Part shown: positions 52,306 through 61,769 of the stretch, piece by piece
Numbering within the stretch: the first letter of the stretch is position 1
Layout: every line of letters begins with the position of its first letter
Assembly (NCBI GenBank): GCA_018241505.1
Contig: JAFEDS010000016.1
Span: 558,001-622,000 of the forward strand
Length of the DNA: 64,000 nt
Source: Pseudomonadota bacterium
GTDB taxonomy: Bacteria; Pseudomonadota; Gammaproteobacteria; Steroidobacterales; Steroidobacteraceae
Direction: 5' to 3'
Notes under the pieces: generated by a model
Told to the model about the DNA's origin: nothing
What the model saw: only the letters and a program-made list of their open reading frames with translations
Database searches by the model: none
Position numbers and translations under genes: made by a program

Positions 52306-53844
52306 TCAAGGCCGAGAGCTGGCGAGGTACAAGCCCGGCCTCGCAGCCGCATCGCTAGTGAAGACAACCCCACGCCCACCGTAGCTTGCGAAATACTGCA
52401 AATGCACTTGAGGCGCCACCAGTCTCGGCAGCGTGTTCGGCCGCCCAGCGTCGACCACACGCAGGTCGCCCGTGGACAGCTCAAAACTGTCAGCGGGAGC
52501 ACTGTTGAACACCATGTGATCGTTGAATGCCACCACGCTGCCGGTTGCTGCCTGGAAGCGGAATACGGTGTTGTCCTCATTGATCTGCCGAGCCGCACCG
52601 AACCGGTCGGTGACCAACAGCGCGCCCGCGATCGAGGAGTACATGCCGTACCTGGAATCCGCCGTGAACGTCTCGACGCCGGCGAAGTTTTGCTGCTGAC
52701 TGTCCACGACCGTCGTCGAGCCGGTGTGCAAATCGAGTAGGTTGAGATCGGAGGCGAATGTGACCGGATCGAAGCTCGTCGCATACAACACGAGCCTGCC
52801 GTCAGGCGAAGGCGTCCGGATCTTAGGGTAGCTTCCCAAGTGAAACAGACGCACATAGGGGAAGGCGAATTGGCTTGCTACCGTGATGGGCGCCTGGCCG
52901 CGCGCCGCCAGCCTCAATTCGACCGGCCCCGCTGCTGACGGCTGCGCCGTATAGACCGCCGCGCCACGGTCCGTCAGAAACCCTCTCGGGAACTTCCGGG
53001 GGTCGCCCACCTGGTCGACAGTCCGAACCGAGCCCCGATCGGTGACAATGACGGGATCACCGGTCGCGTGCAGGCGCACGAAGAACTCCGTCTCCTGCGG
53101 ATTCGTCTCGAGAGCGAACGGCAGCGGCGTCTTAATGTCGTTGATCAAGTCGACCCGACGGCCATGCACCCAGCGCGACAGCGTCGCAGTCGTGTCCGTG
53201 CCTGCGCAGTATACCGCCGCGGGTACCGCCTGCCCCGGCGGCCCGACGAACGCCGCGAGCGGGCGGCACAGACCGGAGGGGAAGTCGAGCGGAATCTGCT
53301 TCAGCAATGTCTGCTGGTGCTTGCCCAACACATCGACGATCGCGAGGTCACCGACTAGACCGCCCGCGCCCGTGACATTGGTCTGGTACAGCACCCACTG
53401 GTTGTCAGGGCTGACATCGACAGCCACCAGCCCATCCGTCGCAGCATCGGAGATGCGGTGCGCGCCACCCGCCGCAGTCCAGACGAACAGCGGGCTGACG
53501 CCGAATCCCGGGAAGTTGCGCTGCGGATCGCTGAAGACAAGTGCCACCTTTCCGATCGTCTGGACGTCCGAGAGGTCGTTGTTCTGTACTTCAGCAATTA
53601 CGTGACGGCGCGCGCCGGGGACAAGCTTCTGTGCATAGACGGTCCGGCCGTCCTGATAGATGGCATAGTTGTCATCAGTAACGCTCTTCAGCAGCAGGTT
53701 CGAACCCGCCTGGATCAGGAGAGGCGAGCGCGCGCTCAGCGTTTGCTCGACTGCTGCTGCAGCTTCCGTGGATGAATCCTGAGCAACCGCAATTGCCGCT
53801 GCGGACGACAGGTACAGAACACCAAGCACAATCCTTAGCTTCAT
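52306..53844 (-). CDS. Secreted propeller-like protein of unknown function
   Basis: 512 residues from ATG 53844 (GGAG 7 bases upstream). Signal peptide ends near 'AAAIAVAQD'. The repeats resemble WD40-like/TolB propeller blades ('ISDAATDGLVAVDVSPDNQWVLYQTN', 'IRTPSPDGRLVLYATSFDPVTFASDLNLLDLHTGS'). No catalytic domain is attached, unlike the tricorn and S9 proteins nearby. It lies divergent from the rhomboid protease gene. Function unknown; binding of protein or peptide is possible. Confidence 0.65.
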   Translation of the reverse strand: MKLRIVLGVLYLSSAAAIAVAQDSSTEAAAAVEQTLSARSPLLIQAGSNLLLKSVTDDNYAIYQDGRTVYAQKLVPGARRHVIAEVQNNDLSDVQTIGKVALVFSDPQRNFPGFGVSPLFVWTAAGGAHRISDAATDGLVAVDVSPDNQWVLYQTNVTGAGGLVGDLAIVDVLGKHQQTLLKQIPLDFPSGLCRPLAAFVGPPGQAVPAAVYCAGTDTTATLSRWVHGRRVDLINDIKTPLPFALETNPQETEFFVRLHATGDPVIVTDRGSVRTVDQVGDPRKFPRGFLTDRGAAVYTAQPSAAGPVELRLAARGQAPITVASQFAFPYVRLFHLGSYPKIRTPSPDGRLVLYATSFDPVTFASDLNLLDLHTGSTTVVDSQQQNFAGVETFTADSRYGMYSSIAGALLVTDRFGAARQINEDNTVFRFQAATGSVVAFNDHMVFNSAPADSFELSTGDLRVVDAGRPNTLPRLVAPQVHLQYFASYGGRGVVFTSDAAARPGLYLASSRP

Positions 53845-54094
53845 GACAGCTCCACGGTGGCCTTTGATTTGCCAATCGCAAAGCGCCTCCGGAATACGAC
53901 ACCACCGGGCTCGAGCGACCCCAATCCCGTCGGGGCACCCGAATCCGGCACCGCTTTGCACCACTAGCCATTGGCCGAGTGGCAACGGAGAGTTTGTGGA
54001 AATTGTTTGATCGCTCCGTTAACATCGCCGAACATTGCTCGCGGCGATGGCGATCGGCGCAATAAGTTGCCAAGAAAATAAAAAGGGTCCGCAA

Positions 54095-55615
54095 ATGGAC
54101 TTCGATTCCCTTGCGACGGAGCAGCGCAGCGTCAGCGACTCCAGTACGAGCACCCTAACCGTCTATTTTACCAACCCGACCGTCTGGGCCCGATTGCCAT
54201 CTCATCCTCAACCGTATTGGAAGCTGGCAGGCGAAGGGACCATCAGCTTCGAAGGCGACCGGATTATCCTTCGGGGCCGCAGACCCCGACCCTTCTGGTT
54301 CGCCGCCCCCTATGAAACAGCATTCGGGCGCGCGGACATATCGAATGTGGTCCGCGAACAAACCCTCATTCAGTGCCACGTCCGTATGGCAGGAGCAACC
54401 AGGATTTTGCGCCTGTGGTTGAAAGACTCAGCGTCGGCTGAGCAACTGGTGGACAAACTTCCGCAGGAGCACACTGCAGAGTTTGATAGACAACTTGCCG
54501 AGCACACGTCATTCAACGCTGCATTGGCAACACTCCCCACCGGCACGCCAGTGGTGCTCGCACTGTTGATCGCCAACATCGCAATGTTCACTGTTACCGC
54601 ATTCGCCGGCGGTGGGCTGTTTCAGGCAAACGGAGCCGTCCTCGTGAACTGGGGGACAAATTATGGCCCGCGCACACTGGAAGGGGAATGGTGGCGATTG
54701 CTGTCATCCAGTTTTCTGCACTTTGGTGTGCTGCATATAGCCCTCAACATGTGGGCGCTTTGGTCCATTGGACCGCTCACGGAGCGACTGTTCGGCTCCG
54801 CCTATTTCCTGGTGTTATATCTCTTCGCAGGTCTGTGCGGCAGTTTCGCCAGCCTCTATTGGCACCCTGATATCAATAGCGCGGGCGCATCCGGAGCGAT
54901 CTTCGGCGTGTTGGGCGGGTTGCTGGCGTTCATGGTAAACCCCCGGACTCGGATCCCTCCCAGCATCGCCGCGACTCATCGCAACAGCGCGCTTGTATTC
55001 ATCGCATACAATCTGGTCAACGGCGCTGCTCATGCGGGTATCGACAATGCCGCTCACATCGGCGGACTGGTGAGCGGTATTGCGATGGGATTCGTGTTGG
55101 CGCGACCTCTGGATCAGGATTCACGCCAGGACCCTTTGCCGCGACTCAGCCTCGGCATACTTTTGAGCATGATCATCCTAGGCACTCTGTGGTGGCCATA
55201 CCGCCATCCAGATCCGACAACCATTGCGGATCGCAAGTTCAGGCAGCAGTACAAGCTATTTGTCGCGGCGGAGCGGGACGCCCTCGACTACCAAAGTAGA
55301 CTCGATCAACTAGTATCCTCGAACGAGATAACCCGGGAGGAATGGGGGCGGCGTGTCCGCAGCAACGTTCTTTACAAGTGGGAAAAAGCCGAGAACCAGA
55401 TTGCCGACACCAAGCTACCCGACAGCTCGCGCTTTGTACCCTTGCGAACTGCACTGCTGGAATATCTCGAGCAAAAACGCTTTGCGCTGGACTTGCTGGG
55501 TGAAGCTGCGCGCAACAACGATCCGGAGAAGCTCGAATGGGGAAGAGACGTCAACACAAGAAACAAATCCAAGGAACAACAGGTCCGTCGTCTCATAGAG
55601 CAAATCAATCCTTGA
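54095..55615 (+). CDS. Rhomboid-family intramembrane serine protease
   Basis: 506 residues from ATG 54095 (AAAGGG 6-8 bases upstream; the frame is open from TTG 54035). A soluble N-terminal ~150 residues of no known family come first. Six-segment rhomboid core: 'EWWRLLSSSFLHFGVLHIALNMWAL', 'GASGAIFGVLGG' with the catalytic Ser, and 'DNAAHIGGLVSGIAMG' with the catalytic His. A ~130-residue charged, helical cytoplasmic tail ends it. It cleaves membrane-protein substrates within the bilayer. Both extensions are unusual in length. It converges on the S9 peptidase gene and their 3' ends overlap by 11 bases. Confidence 0.9.
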   Translation: MDFDSLATEQRSVSDSSTSTLTVYFTNPTVWARLPSHPQPYWKLAGEGTISFEGDRIILRGRRPRPFWFAAPYETAFGRADISNVVREQTLIQCHVRMAGATRILRLWLKDSASAEQLVDKLPQEHTAEFDRQLAEHTSFNAALATLPTGTPVVLALLIANIAMFTVTAFAGGGLFQANGAVLVNWGTNYGPRTLEGEWWRLLSSSFLHFGVLHIALNMWALWSIGPLTERLFGSAYFLVLYLFAGLCGSFASLYWHPDINSAGASGAIFGVLGGLLAFMVNPRTRIPPSIAATHRNSALVFIAYNLVNGAAHAGIDNAAHIGGLVSGIAMGFVLARPLDQDSRQDPLPRLSLGILLSMIILGTLWWPYRHPDPTTIADRKFRQQYKLFVAAERDALDYQSRLDQLVSSNEITREEWGRRVRSNVLYKWEKAENQIADTKLPDSSRFVPLRTALLEYLEQKRFALDLLGEAARNNDPEKLEWGRDVNTRNKSKEQQVRRLIEQINP

Positions 55616-57659
55616 AGCGGTTGAACCAGGCGAGAATCGCTGCCACTTCCTGCGCCAGATGCGACGGCCGCGATGCCAGACTTCCGTGCGAGGCGCCCGG
55701 AACCCTTATGAGCGCTGTTGGAATACCTCGAAGCTGCAGAGCCTGGTAGTATTGTTCGGCTTCTGCCGGAGGGGTCCGATGGTCCTCCTCTCCGACTAAC
55801 ACCAGAGTCGGTGTCGTCACTGCGCCCACCAGCGACAGAGGCGAATGTCGCCAATATGCGTCCGGATCCTCCCACGGCAGCTTGCCGAGCCAATAGGGCC
55901 CCATGAAAGTGTACTGATCCGAGGTCAGCGACAGACTGGTCCAATTGATTACCGGTCTTTGGACGACCGCCGCACGAAAGCGGCTGTTTTTGCCGACAAT
56001 CCACGCTGTCAACAACCCACCGCCCGAGCCGCCCGTGACAAACAGGTTGTTGGCGTCAACGAAGTCTTTCGCTGCCGCCGCATCGACCACGCTCATCAGA
56101 TCGTCATAATCGTGACCGGGGAAATCATGGGCAATGCCGGAAGCAAACTCGTCTCCGTAGGAGTCAGACCCACGCGGGTTGCAGTAAACGACAACAAAGC
56201 CCGCCGCCGCATACAACTGGAATTCCGTGGACCACAGCTCCCCGTAACTCGCGTAAGGACCGCCATGGATCTCCAGGATGAGCGGAAATTTTTGTCCCGG
56301 CGCAATCCGGGGCGGCGTCATGATCCAGGCGTCGATGGGTTGGGCATCGAACTTCGAGGGCACCTGAAGATGCGTTGCGGTGGCAAGTGCCTTGTTTTCG
56401 AGCAACTCCGCGTTGAGATGCGTCAACCGGTGCTCAGAGCCCTTCGAGGACACGACTATTTCGGATGGATAGCCCACATTCCCGCGCGCAAAGGCGACCG
56501 CTGCGTTTTTAGCCACTGAGAAAGCCCCGCCGACCGCGTAGGGCAAATCCAATCCTTCGTAGGAAAGATCGCGAGCAACTTCGTTGACGCGGCCGGTCAG
56601 CGATATTCGGGCAATCTTTTGAACGCCCCTGTCAATATAAACAACGTAGACGTTGCGCCCGTCGGCGGACCACTGCGGAGCATCAACAGGCCGATCGAGA
56701 GTGGCAGTCAACGAATGCGCGTGTCCTCCATCGCGGTCCATGATGTAAAGCTCGGTATCCTGGTGGGGCCGGTGCTCATCGATATATCCGAGATACGCGA
56801 TGTAGCGCCCGTCCGGCGATGCGACCGGCCATACGGAGGGACCGTTGGCATGCGTTAGCTGGGTAAGCACGCCGTCCGCGACACTCAGCCGATAGACATT
56901 GGATTGAAGAGGCTGTCGCTCCCAACCCTCGGCCCGATTGCCACTGAAGAGAATGGACTGCCCGTCGGGCATCCAGGAAAGATTGTGACCATCATTGAAG
57001 TCACCAAAGGTGAGCTGCCGTGGAGCCCCGCCGTCGGCTGAGACAACCCAGATGTGCCGGAAGCCTCGGGGCAGGTATCCGCCGGAGTCGCTGCGATAAA
57101 TCACGTCACCGATAACCTTGATGGGATCGGCCCACGTAGCGCCGGGGGGCTTGACGAGGGGAGGACCCAAGGTCAGCGGGGCGACGGGTGACGCCATTGT
57201 GAAAGCAATCTGATGCCCGTCCGGCGACCAGGCGATATCGCCCGGAGCCGCGGGCAGATTGGCGATCTTGGAAACAACGCCGTGCTCCATCCACCGGACG
57301 TATAGCTGCGCTGGAGCACCGGAGGGCGGCGTTGAAATATAGGCCAGGCGAGTTCCGTCGGCAGACCAGCGGGGGCTCACCGCCGAAGGCCCATCGACCA
57401 GCGGTGCCTGCTTGCCGGTGGCGGGATCGATGAGCCATATCGAACGCTCTCCCCTATCGGTCAGTACGCTGTAAGCAACGCGGACATACGCAATTGCGCC
57501 GCCGTCAGGTCGGATACGAGGGTCGCTGGCGACCTGGAGATCGAAGACATCTCGCGGGCTGAACGTTTCAGACGGTAGTGCCCCGGCAAGCTCACAGAAT
57601 CCACACAGAAGACACAGCACGGAAACGAACCCTGCATTCGGCATTGTTGATCTTCTCAT
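55605..57659 (-). CDS. S9-family prolyl oligopeptidase/dipeptidyl-peptidase-like
   Basis: 684 residues with a signal peptide ('CLLCGFCELAGALP', cut near residue 28). An N-terminal WD40-like propeller of ~400 residues with several 'W-S-x-D/P-D-G' repeats is followed by the alpha/beta hydrolase domain. Ser in 'GGSGGGLL', Asp in 'LVGEEDHRTPPAEAEQ' and His in 'PGASHGSL' are the triad. It releases short peptides from an N terminus in the periplasm. The ATG overlaps the stop of the CocE-like hydrolase (ATGA): last gene of the five-gene receptor operon. Confidence 0.93.
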   Translation of the reverse strand: MRRSTMPNAGFVSVLCLLCGFCELAGALPSETFSPRDVFDLQVASDPRIRPDGGAIAYVRVAYSVLTDRGERSIWLIDPATGKQAPLVDGPSAVSPRWSADGTRLAYISTPPSGAPAQLYVRWMEHGVVSKIANLPAAPGDIAWSPDGHQIAFTMASPVAPLTLGPPLVKPPGATWADPIKVIGDVIYRSDSGGYLPRGFRHIWVVSADGGAPRQLTFGDFNDGHNLSWMPDGQSILFSGNRAEGWERQPLQSNVYRLSVADGVLTQLTHANGPSVWPVASPDGRYIAYLGYIDEHRPHQDTELYIMDRDGGHAHSLTATLDRPVDAPQWSADGRNVYVVYIDRGVQKIARISLTGRVNEVARDLSYEGLDLPYAVGGAFSVAKNAAVAFARGNVGYPSEIVVSSKGSEHRLTHLNAELLENKALATATHLQVPSKFDAQPIDAWIMTPPRIAPGQKFPLILEIHGGPYASYGELWSTEFQLYAAAGFVVVYCNPRGSDSYGDEFASGIAHDFPGHDYDDLMSVVDAAAAKDFVDANNLFVTGGSGGGLLTAWIVGKNSRFRAAVVQRPVINWTSLSLTSDQYTFMGPYWLGKLPWEDPDAYWRHSPLSLVGAVTTPTLVLVGEEDHRTPPAEAEQYYQALQLRGIPTALIRVPGASHGSLASRPSHLAQEVAAILAWFNRFKD

Positions 57660-59512
57660 GGCGATTCTCCGAACCCAGGGCCGACATCCAGCTCAGGCAA
57701 CAGCAGGTACGTCCCCTGCGGACCGAACAGGATCTGCTGTGTGGCGCGCTCATAGTCTTGCGGGACCGCGGACATGATAGACACGTAACGCTGCGGATTT
57801 CGATCGTAGAGCGGAAACCAACTCGACTGAATGTGGATCATGAGGCGATGGCCAGGACGAAACGTGTGCGCGGCATAGCTGAGCTCAAAACGGTACTCAC
57901 AAGCCATAGCGATGGGTATTGGCGTTGGATATTGCAGGTTGTTCCGGTAACGGCCTCGCAGCATCTCGCTTGCGACCAGAAGCTGATAACCTGAGAGCGG
58001 CGGCGACTGAAGGTCCTCGTCCGGATAGGCATCAATCAACTTCACGACCCAGTCGCAGTCATCGGCACTACTGACTGCGCGCAACACGGCTGTCGGACGT
58101 CCGCGAACCGTCAATGGCCGCTCCAGTGGCTGAGTGACCAGGCTGAGAACGTCAGGTCGACCGTCAGCGAAGCGCTGATCATCCAGGAGCCATTCGCCAA
58201 ATCCGGGTGTTGGACCACCGATTGCCGGGAAGCCGCCGGAGGAGGATCGATAGAATGGAGCGATCGGGGGTGCACGGAACGGCACCGGGTTGGCAGGGTC
58301 GGAAATGTACTCGTACTGCCCCCGGTCCGACGGCGCTTGCCATTCGAGCTGGTGTGCCGGCGCCACAAACAGCGGCGTGTGCCGAGACGCAGCGAAGACC
58401 TCATCCTGCGCCCAACGTCCAAGCCCCGTATCGAAAATGTGTATTCGCTGTGTCTGGGCGGGCGGGACGCTGGCATCGCGCGGCGCCGGATCGCGCAGAT
58501 GCCGATCGAGAAACGGCCGCGCAATATCACGGCGCCAGAATTCGGCGGTTGGCGCGTTCCACTGGAATGGGCCGAGTCGCTCACCCGCGTCGCGATTGTT
58601 CTGTCCGTGGTCCCACGGCCCGGCAACGAACACATCTTCACGATGGATGTCACGGGCCCGAGTCGCCGCAAAGACTGCAGGCGCGCCGTAGGGATCGTAG
58701 GAGTCGAACAGACATTGGACGATCATGGTAGGAACAGGGCGAGCCGGGCTGCGCGCAAGGCGACGATCCAGCGCCTGTTCACTCCAGAAGGCATCGTAAG
58801 CCGGATGCTCGATGAGACGGTGAAAGTAGCTCGTTGGTTCGAAATGCGCGGCAACATTGACCGCGCTACCCCGCGCGAGCCACCAGTCATACAAATCAGG
58901 ACTCTGATAGGGAAAATGAGTGAAGGTGCCGCCGGGGTCCGTCTCCATCCCATAAACATATTCGAATGAATTGCCGAGGCGGAATGCGCCGTTGTGAAAA
59001 TCGTCATCCCCCTTCCAACAGTCGATTTCCGGGGCTGTCGCGATGACGGCGCGAAGTGCAGGATGCGGGTCTACTGAGGCAGTGAGTGCCACCCACGCGC
59101 TGTAGGATCCGCCCAATATGCCCACTCGACCGTTGCTGCGCTCGATATTTGTCACGATCCACTCGACCGTGTCATAGCTATCAGTACTCTCATCCGTGAG
59201 ACCGGTATTGAACGGCCCGCGCAACGGCTGGCGCAAAGTCAGACGTCCCTGCGAGCCGCATCGGCCTCTGACCTGCTGCAGAACCTGAATATAGTCTGTC
59301 GCGAGCTCTCGTCCCGCAGGGCCCCGCAGTTCGCGGATATCTCTGATGGATGAATCCAGCTCGATTTTGTACGGCGTGCGGTAGAGCAGTACCGGCAATC
59401 GATCTGTAGTCTCGGTCGGGTGCAAAACAGCGGTGCAAAGTGTCACGCCGTCGCGCATCGGGACGGCAACCCATTCGAGTGTGAAGTTGCGGGGCGGCAC
59501 AGGCGGCTCCAT
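57656..59512 (-). CDS. CocE/NonD-family hydrolase
   Basis: 618 residues from ATG 59512, preferred for its GTGAGGG 5-8 bases upstream (a GTG at 59524 overlaps the MFS stop). The X-Pro dipeptidyl-peptidase-like domain has 'LPVLLYRTPYK', 'VQQVRGRCGSQG'-type and the nucleophile 'GGSYSAWVAL'; 'QCLFDSYDPYG' and 'VAGPWDHGQ' give Asp and His. The C-terminal jelly-roll domain ends the protein. Family members hydrolyse alpha-amino-acid esters, acylated beta-lactams, cocaine or X-Pro peptides. No signal peptide, so it acts in the cytoplasm on something the MFS permease imports. Confidence 0.9.
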   Translation of the reverse strand: MEPPVPPRNFTLEWVAVPMRDGVTLCTAVLHPTETTDRLPVLLYRTPYKIELDSSIRDIRELRGPAGRELATDYIQVLQQVRGRCGSQGRLTLRQPLRGPFNTGLTDESTDSYDTVEWIVTNIERSNGRVGILGGSYSAWVALTASVDPHPALRAVIATAPEIDCWKGDDDFHNGAFRLGNSFEYVYGMETDPGGTFTHFPYQSPDLYDWWLARGSAVNVAAHFEPTSYFHRLIEHPAYDAFWSEQALDRRLARSPARPVPTMIVQCLFDSYDPYGAPAVFAATRARDIHREDVFVAGPWDHGQNNRDAGERLGPFQWNAPTAEFWRRDIARPFLDRHLRDPAPRDASVPPAQTQRIHIFDTGLGRWAQDEVFAASRHTPLFVAPAHQLEWQAPSDRGQYEYISDPANPVPFRAPPIAPFYRSSSGGFPAIGGPTPGFGEWLLDDQRFADGRPDVLSLVTQPLERPLTVRGRPTAVLRAVSSADDCDWVVKLIDAYPDEDLQSPPLSGYQLLVASEMLRGRYRNNLQYPTPIPIAMACEYRFELSYAAHTFRPGHRLMIHIQSSWFPLYDRNPQRYVSIMSAVPQDYERATQQILFGPQGTYLLLPELDVGPGFGESP

Positions 59513-59520
59513 GACATCCC

Positions 59521-60801
59521 TCACTTCTCGAGCTCCATCCGCGCTGCTGCCAGCCGATAGAACACGATGCCGAGGCTACCGGCCCCTACGGCAACCAGGG
59601 TGACTGACTTTCCCACGGCCAGTGGGTCTTCAAACACCGCATCCGTCAGCAATGCAGTCGCCAGAGTTCCCAGCCCGAGACCGACCAACATGTTCCCGAA
59701 CGATATCGACGCGATGCTGACGCCGCGGACGGCACTCGGCACGGCCTCCTGCATGGCCGTGATTCCGACGGTCGCGGTCGCAGACGACAGCGTATTCCAA
59801 ACACAGAACGCCGCGACGATCCAACCCGGACTGGGGGCGGCCCATATCAACGCACCTGGCAGTGCGAGCATGGCGCCGACGGCGGCCACTTTGGCCCGCG
59901 CTGCCAGGCCGCCCGAACGAGCGAGGCGATCTGAGACAAAACCACCGGCCAACGAGCCGATGAGGCCGGTAGCAATGACCGCGCCCCCGTAAAACGCGGC
60001 GATCGCCGCCGGACCCACATTGAAAATGCGTGAAAGTACCGTAGGTATCCAGTTGAGCAGTGCAAAATCGCCGGCCGACATCAACGCCATGGCGCCCAGT
60101 AGCGGCAGAACAATTACACGTCGTTGAACGAGAGTCCTGAGCGCGTCACGCAAGCTCAAAGTGCCGTCAGCCCGTTGGCTGCCTGCGTTCGAGCGGCGCG
60201 GCTCGCGGACTGTCAGTAGCAGCAATGCGATGAGAATTCCCGGCGGCCCGAGCAGGAGCAGAACCACTCGCCACGGTGCAACGGGACTCAACAGCGGGAT
60301 ATGACCAAGGAGTCCACTCTGCACGCTGGCGAGCAAGGCGCCGCCGACCGCGAGGGCCACACCTTGACCTGCCACCATACCCATCAAAAACAACCCAGTA
60401 GCAGTTCCGCGACGATACGGCGGAAAGCTGTCAGCGATGATCGACATCGCCGCGGGTGCCAATGCGGCCTCCCCCACTCCAACACAGAGTCGTGCCGCGA
60501 ACAGAGCGCCAAATGAATTCGCAAACCCGCAGGCAACCGTGGACACCGTCCATATCAACACGCCCACCACGGTGACAGTGCGCCGGGGAAAGGTATCCGC
60601 CAGTCGCCCGAACGGCAATCCGGCAAAGCCGTAGACCGCCGCAAAGGCGAGGCCCTGCAGCAGACTGATTTGAATATCGCTGATCCGCAGGTCCACGCGA
60701 ATAGGATCGACCAACAGGCTCAAAATCTGCCGATCCGTAAATGACAATACCCCAGCGACACAGAAGAGCGCGACCGTCCACCACGCACGCCACTGGCTCA
60801 C
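59521..60801 (-). CDS. MFS transporter
   Basis: 426 residues from GTG 60801, in a GTGA overlap with the esterase stop. Twelve membrane segments; 'GLPFGRLADTFPRRTVTVVG' is the MFS loop 2-3 motif. The sequence resembles the spinster-like/ACS part of MFS common in TBDR-rich proteobacteria. Likely imports the receptor ligand or its esterase product across the inner membrane. The next gene starts 8 bases after its stop. Confidence 0.9.
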   Translation of the reverse strand: MSQWRAWWTVALFCVAGVLSFTDRQILSLLVDPIRVDLRISDIQISLLQGLAFAAVYGFAGLPFGRLADTFPRRTVTVVGVLIWTVSTVACGFANSFGALFAARLCVGVGEAALAPAAMSIIADSFPPYRRGTATGLFLMGMVAGQGVALAVGGALLASVQSGLLGHIPLLSPVAPWRVVLLLLGPPGILIALLLLTVREPRRSNAGSQRADGTLSLRDALRTLVQRRVIVLPLLGAMALMSAGDFALLNWIPTVLSRIFNVGPAAIAAFYGGAVIATGLIGSLAGGFVSDRLARSGGLAARAKVAAVGAMLALPGALIWAAPSPGWIVAAFCVWNTLSSATATVGITAMQEAVPSAVRGVSIASISFGNMLVGLGLGTLATALLTDAVFEDPLAVGKSVTLVAVGAGSLGIVFYRLAAARMELEK

Positions 60802-61769
60802 AAACCCGGGCCGAGCACGAAACGAACAGCGCGGCTCAAGGCCGCAGGTGGCTCGGAGAGATGACCGTCATCCGGGTAGACGATTCCAACTGCCTGGTAG
60901 TCAGGCGCACCCTTGACGGCGGCGAGTCGACCGGCAAGGTCACGCGCGTTGTCCACCATGCGCAACGATTGAACCAGGGCGTTGACCTGGTCGAGGGTGA
61001 AGGGATTTCCGGGCGGCAATGCCTTCCACAACGCGGACTCCTGGCCACCTACGGTGATGAGCACCCGGGGAGCGATCTTGCGCTCTGCGACCTGCCGGGT
61101 GAACGCAGCCTCGCCCTTCAACACCGCCCGATCATTCCAGAAGATCGACGGACTCGCGGCAATGTAGGCCCGGAAGGAGTTGGGTTGCTGAAAGAGGGTT
61201 TGCAGCACCGCGAGACCGCCGAACGAATGGCCAAAAATGCCCGTCCTGGCCGGATTGATCGGTGCCATCGACGCCACGAGCGGTTCTATCTCCTTCGCAA
61301 TCACCTGAAGGAAGGCATGGAGACCACCAAAATCCTTGGGTGTCATCCCCGGCATGAGCATCCCGACGTCGCTCGGCGCGGGTAGCGTGAGATCGAATGC
61401 CCGTCGCCGCTCAATTTCCATTCGGTCGCCGGTCGCATAGCCGATGCCGACTACCAACACCGGTCCCACGCCGGGAGAGTAGGACTGCAGAGCCGCGGTC
61501 GCGGCCGCAGTGCTGAAGTACGCATTACCATCCAGTACATACAACACCGGATATCCGCCCTTGGGCGCCTCCTGCGCCGGCTTGGCGACGAAGATGCGAT
61601 ACGGGCGTCCGTTTGAGGTGGACACGAAGTCGAATTGCTGCGCCCGGTCCACTATCACTGGAGCGCCGGCAGCAGCCGATGCGGCAAGCGACGGCATCTT
61701 CAGAAGCCCCGGTAAGGCTGCGGTGGCGGCAGCGGCTTTCAGCAATGACCGCCTTCCAGAGGAAATCAA
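60798..61769 (-). CDS. Tat-exported Fes/BesA-like esterase
   Basis: 323 residues. The N terminus 'GRRSLLKAAAATAALPGLL' is a twin-arginine signal. 'YPVLYVLDGNAYF' and the nucleophile 'GIFGHSFGGLAVLQTLFQ' match the same putative-esterase family as the gene at 44584; the C-terminal His is in 'PDDGHLSEPP'. It would act in the periplasm right behind the receptor. ATG overlaps the receptor stop by four bases. Substrate could be an ester-linked siderophore or other natural product. Confidence 0.88.
   Translation of the reverse strand: MISSGRRSLLKAAAATAALPGLLKMPSLAASAAAGAPVIVDRAQQFDFVSTSNGRPYRIFVAKPAQEAPKGGYPVLYVLDGNAYFSTAAATAALQSYSPGVGPVLVVGIGYATGDRMEIERRRAFDLTLPAPSDVGMLMPGMTPKDFGGLHAFLQVIAKEIEPLVASMAPINPARTGIFGHSFGGLAVLQTLFQQPNSFRAYIAASPSIFWNDRAVLKGEAAFTRQVAERKIAPRVLITVGGQESALWKALPPGNPFTLDQVNALVQSLRMVDNARDLAGRLAAVKGAPDYQAVGIVYPDDGHLSEPPAALSRAVRFVLGPGL

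Noticed and set aside
55605-57659. S9 peptidase as a lasso-peptide isopeptidase with the TBDR/FecIR genes
   Set aside because: No lasso precursor, B or C protein gene is present anywhere in the window, and the S9 gene belongs to a receptor-esterase-permease operon.
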